A stretch of DNA of 8,813 bases, taken from contig JBBSEX010000087.1 of the NCBI GenBank assembly GCA_038239345.1, forward strand, positions 1 to 8,813, given 5' to 3'. The translations under genes and the position numbers were made by a program. The stretch comes from JBBSEX01 sp038239345. GTDB lineage: Bacteria > Acidobacteriota > Terriglobia > Bryobacterales > Bryobacteraceae. Shown here in pieces: positions 7,669-8,813 of this stretch (the first letter of the stretch is position 1; each line of letters begins with the position of its first letter). The notes under the pieces were generated by a model. That model was given only the letters and a program-made list of their open reading frames with translations. It was not told the DNA's origin and made no database searches.

Positions 7669-7808
7669 TCGGCCTCGGCTTGTCGATCAAAAGAGTCGTG
7701 AATGGACATCGCGGACGAGTCTCGGTGTGGAAAATGATCGTGCGCGTCGGGCAAAATCGCCCGATTCGTGCCGCCGATACCGGCGCCCACGAGGATTTGA
7801 TTCGGCGC

Positions 7809-8513
7809 TTAGCCTTCGTGTTTGGAATAGTGTTTCAGCAAATCCAACAATTTGGAGGCAGCCGCAGGAGATTTCACGTTTTGCATCAGGATCTGGCGGT
7901 TATGCAGGGGCTTGCCATACAGTTCCTTGTTGGCGTCAAGATCGTTGCGCAGGGTAGATCCACCGAGGGACACGCCAGCGAAGACACCATTCGACCGTGA
8001 CCACGAAAGAATCTTCGTTTTCATTTTGGCGTCGGTTTCGGCGCTGGCAGTGCGTCCTACTGGTCCGGCCGCAACCTCAGCGGCGCCGCCCAGTGTGAAC
8101 TTGCTGTCCATAAGGCTCTTCATCCCGCTCTCATTCATTACCAGCAAAACAACATCCGTCTCTGAGCCGCCGATCTGCCACCCGACACTGCCGCCTTCCA
8201 TGCGGACAGCGGCCGGAGCGCCCCATCCATTATTTCGACTGTTTCTGCAAACGACAAAACCTCGTCCGTATTTAGCTCCGACGATGAAAGCCGCCTTTTT
8301 CACGCTCGGGACAATGACGATGCAGTGGGCGTCTTCGAGTAGTTCTTGGGGAATGCCCTTATCCGGACTTCCCATAACTTCAGAGAGAACGCCGGCAGCG
8401 TCATCTAATCGCTCAGCAGAGGTGTCCGCCCAAACTGGAAGTCCGATCAGGAAGATGCCTGACACGGCCAGTACTCCAATCGGCTTCAGCATACTCGTTT
8501 TCTTGATCAACAT
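7809..8513 (-). CDS. Secreted SYLF/Ysc84-domain lipid-binding protein
   Basis: A 234-residue protein of the Ysc84/SYLF family (PF04366), whose eukaryotic members bind phosphoinositides and whose bacterial members are mostly uncharacterised envelope proteins. An N-terminal signal peptide (residues 1-29: KK near the start, hydrophobic core PIGVLAVSGIFLIGLPVW, likely cleavage after VWA) predicts export to the periplasm. No lipobox Cys is seen. Family motifs follow: IPQELLEDAHCIVIVPSVKK, GAKYGRGFVVCR, GWGAPAAVRMEGGSVGWQIG, VVLLVMNESG, FTLGGAAEVAAGPVGR, then ILSWSRSNGVFAGVSLGG and NKELYG near the end. The start was moved inward from a longer open frame (ATG 8591) because the ATG at 8513 has AAGGAG five bases upstream and leads straight into the signal peptide. 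It lies about 100 bp after zwf and 140 bp before ackA. Role here unknown. Confidence 0.9.
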   Translation of the reverse strand: MLIKKTSMLKPIGVLAVSGIFLIGLPVWADTSAERLDDAAGVLSEVMGSPDKGIPQELLEDAHCIVIVPSVKKAAFIVGAKYGRGFVVCRNSRNNGWGAPAAVRMEGGSVGWQIGGSETDVVLLVMNESGMKSLMDSKFTLGGAAEVAAGPVGRTASAETDAKMKTKILSWSRSNGVFAGVSLGGSTLRNDLDANKELYGKPLHNRQILMQNVKSPAAASKLLDLLKHYSKHEG

Positions 8514-8518
8514 ACTAT

Positions 8519-8524
8519 CTCCTT
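8519..8524 (-). promoter_or_regulatory. Strong ribosome binding site of the SYLF gene
   Basis: AAGGAG on the minus strand, separated by ATAGT from the ATG at 8513-8511. It is the best Shine-Dalgarno match in the window and decides the start, excluding the 26 extra residues of the longer open frame that begins at 8591. Confidence 0.8.
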
Positions 8525-8615
8525 GAGGTGGGCGCTGGTGTTGTACCGGGAATCCCCAACCCCAGTCCAACTGTAGAAAGAATCGCGTCAATATGCCGTC
8601 AAAACGTTCTTTGCG

Positions 8616-8813
8616 TCAGGGCGTCACGGCGGGATTATGCCAGGAATGAGTCGGCCCGAGGATAGCGCCAGCCTCTTTCGGCCCCCAACTGCCACACTTG
8701 TAGGGGTGGACCTGGTGGTGATGCTTGAGGACCGGATCGACCACCGCCCAGGAAGCCTCGACCGCGTCTTCTCGTGTAAAGAGCGCTCCGTCACCGATCA
8801 TTGCGTCGCCCAA
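8616..8813 (-). CDS. zwf: Glucose-6-phosphate 1-dehydrogenase, C-terminal end (partial)
   Basis: The last 65 codons of a gene that enters from the right edge of the window; its start is outside. The residues LGDAMIGDGALFTREDAVEASW, read in two halves, match the conserved C-terminal segment of G6PD (LL-DA--GD-TLFTR-DEVE-AW), and the tail has VVDPVLK, the Tyr of HPYKCGSWGP and a final SWHNP, as in the family. The enzyme oxidises glucose 6-phosphate to 6-phosphogluconolactone with NAD(P)+, the first step of the oxidative pentose phosphate pathway. The apparent first residue at the window edge is an internal TTG Leu, not a start. The SYLF gene follows about 100 bp downstream on the same strand. 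Confidence 0.9.
   Translation of the reverse strand: MGDAMIGDGALFTREDAVEASWAVVDPVLKHHHQVHPYKCGSWGPKEAGAILGPTHSWHNPAVTP

Noticed and set aside
7747..7764. Six-base-pair hairpin TCGGGC-AAAATC-GCCCGA after the SYLF gene as a terminator
   Set aside because: The stem is short and no run of T follows on the minus strand; it may be chance.
8514..8591. N-terminal extension of the SYLF gene from ATG 8591
   Set aside because: It would bury the signal peptide 26 residues inside, and the ATG at 8513 has a near-perfect ribosome binding site.

Overview
The window reads like a piece of chromosome from a free-living, probably Gram-negative environmental bacterium of moderate GC (mid-50s % by eye). The phylum cannot be fixed from the sequence. 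The mix of a KdpDE-type two-component pair, a CAX antiporter, a glycoamylase-like glycosidase, a SYLF/Ysc84 lipoid-binding protein and an acetate kinase next to glucose-6-phosphate dehydrogenase would suit soil or sediment groups such as Acidobacteriota, Verrucomicrobiota, Nitrospirota or a deltaproteobacterial lineage. That is inference only.

Layout: 1-940 holds no gene I can support. Then comes a plus-strand block: a KdpE-type response regulator (941-1663), a translationally coupled KdpD-type histidine kinase that has lost the membrane sensor half (1660-3360), and a CAX-family cation/proton antiporter (3488-4546). The antiporter meets a minus-strand block tail to tail, 7 bp apart. Read in its own 5'->3' direction, the minus block is: the 3' end of zwf (entering from the right edge, ends 8616), a secreted SYLF/Ysc84 protein (8513-7809), acetate kinase (7668-6376), a decayed GH39-type glycosidase remnant (about 6303-5914) and a glycoamylase-like glycoside hydrolase (5921-4554).

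How the parts may work together: the plus block looks like a cytoplasmic signalling pair beside an ion antiporter, with no kdpFABC potassium pump in sight, so the pair may have been rewired to another ion or redox signal. The minus block is carbohydrate and central carbon metabolism: glycan hydrolysis, entry to the pentose phosphate route through Zwf, and acetyl-phosphate to acetate with ATP gain through acetate kinase. The acetate kinase is of the type I associate with phosphoketolase clusters, but any phosphoketolase gene would lie outside the window.

Most notable are two damaged genes. The antiporter carries two compensating frameshifts that scramble about 29 residues including a conserved membrane helix. 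The stretch between acetate kinase and the glycosidase is a broken GH39 gene recognisable only when three reading-frame pieces are joined. I did not find a clearly new biological system; the truncated KdpD-like kinase next to a CAX antiporter is the most unusual functional arrangement.
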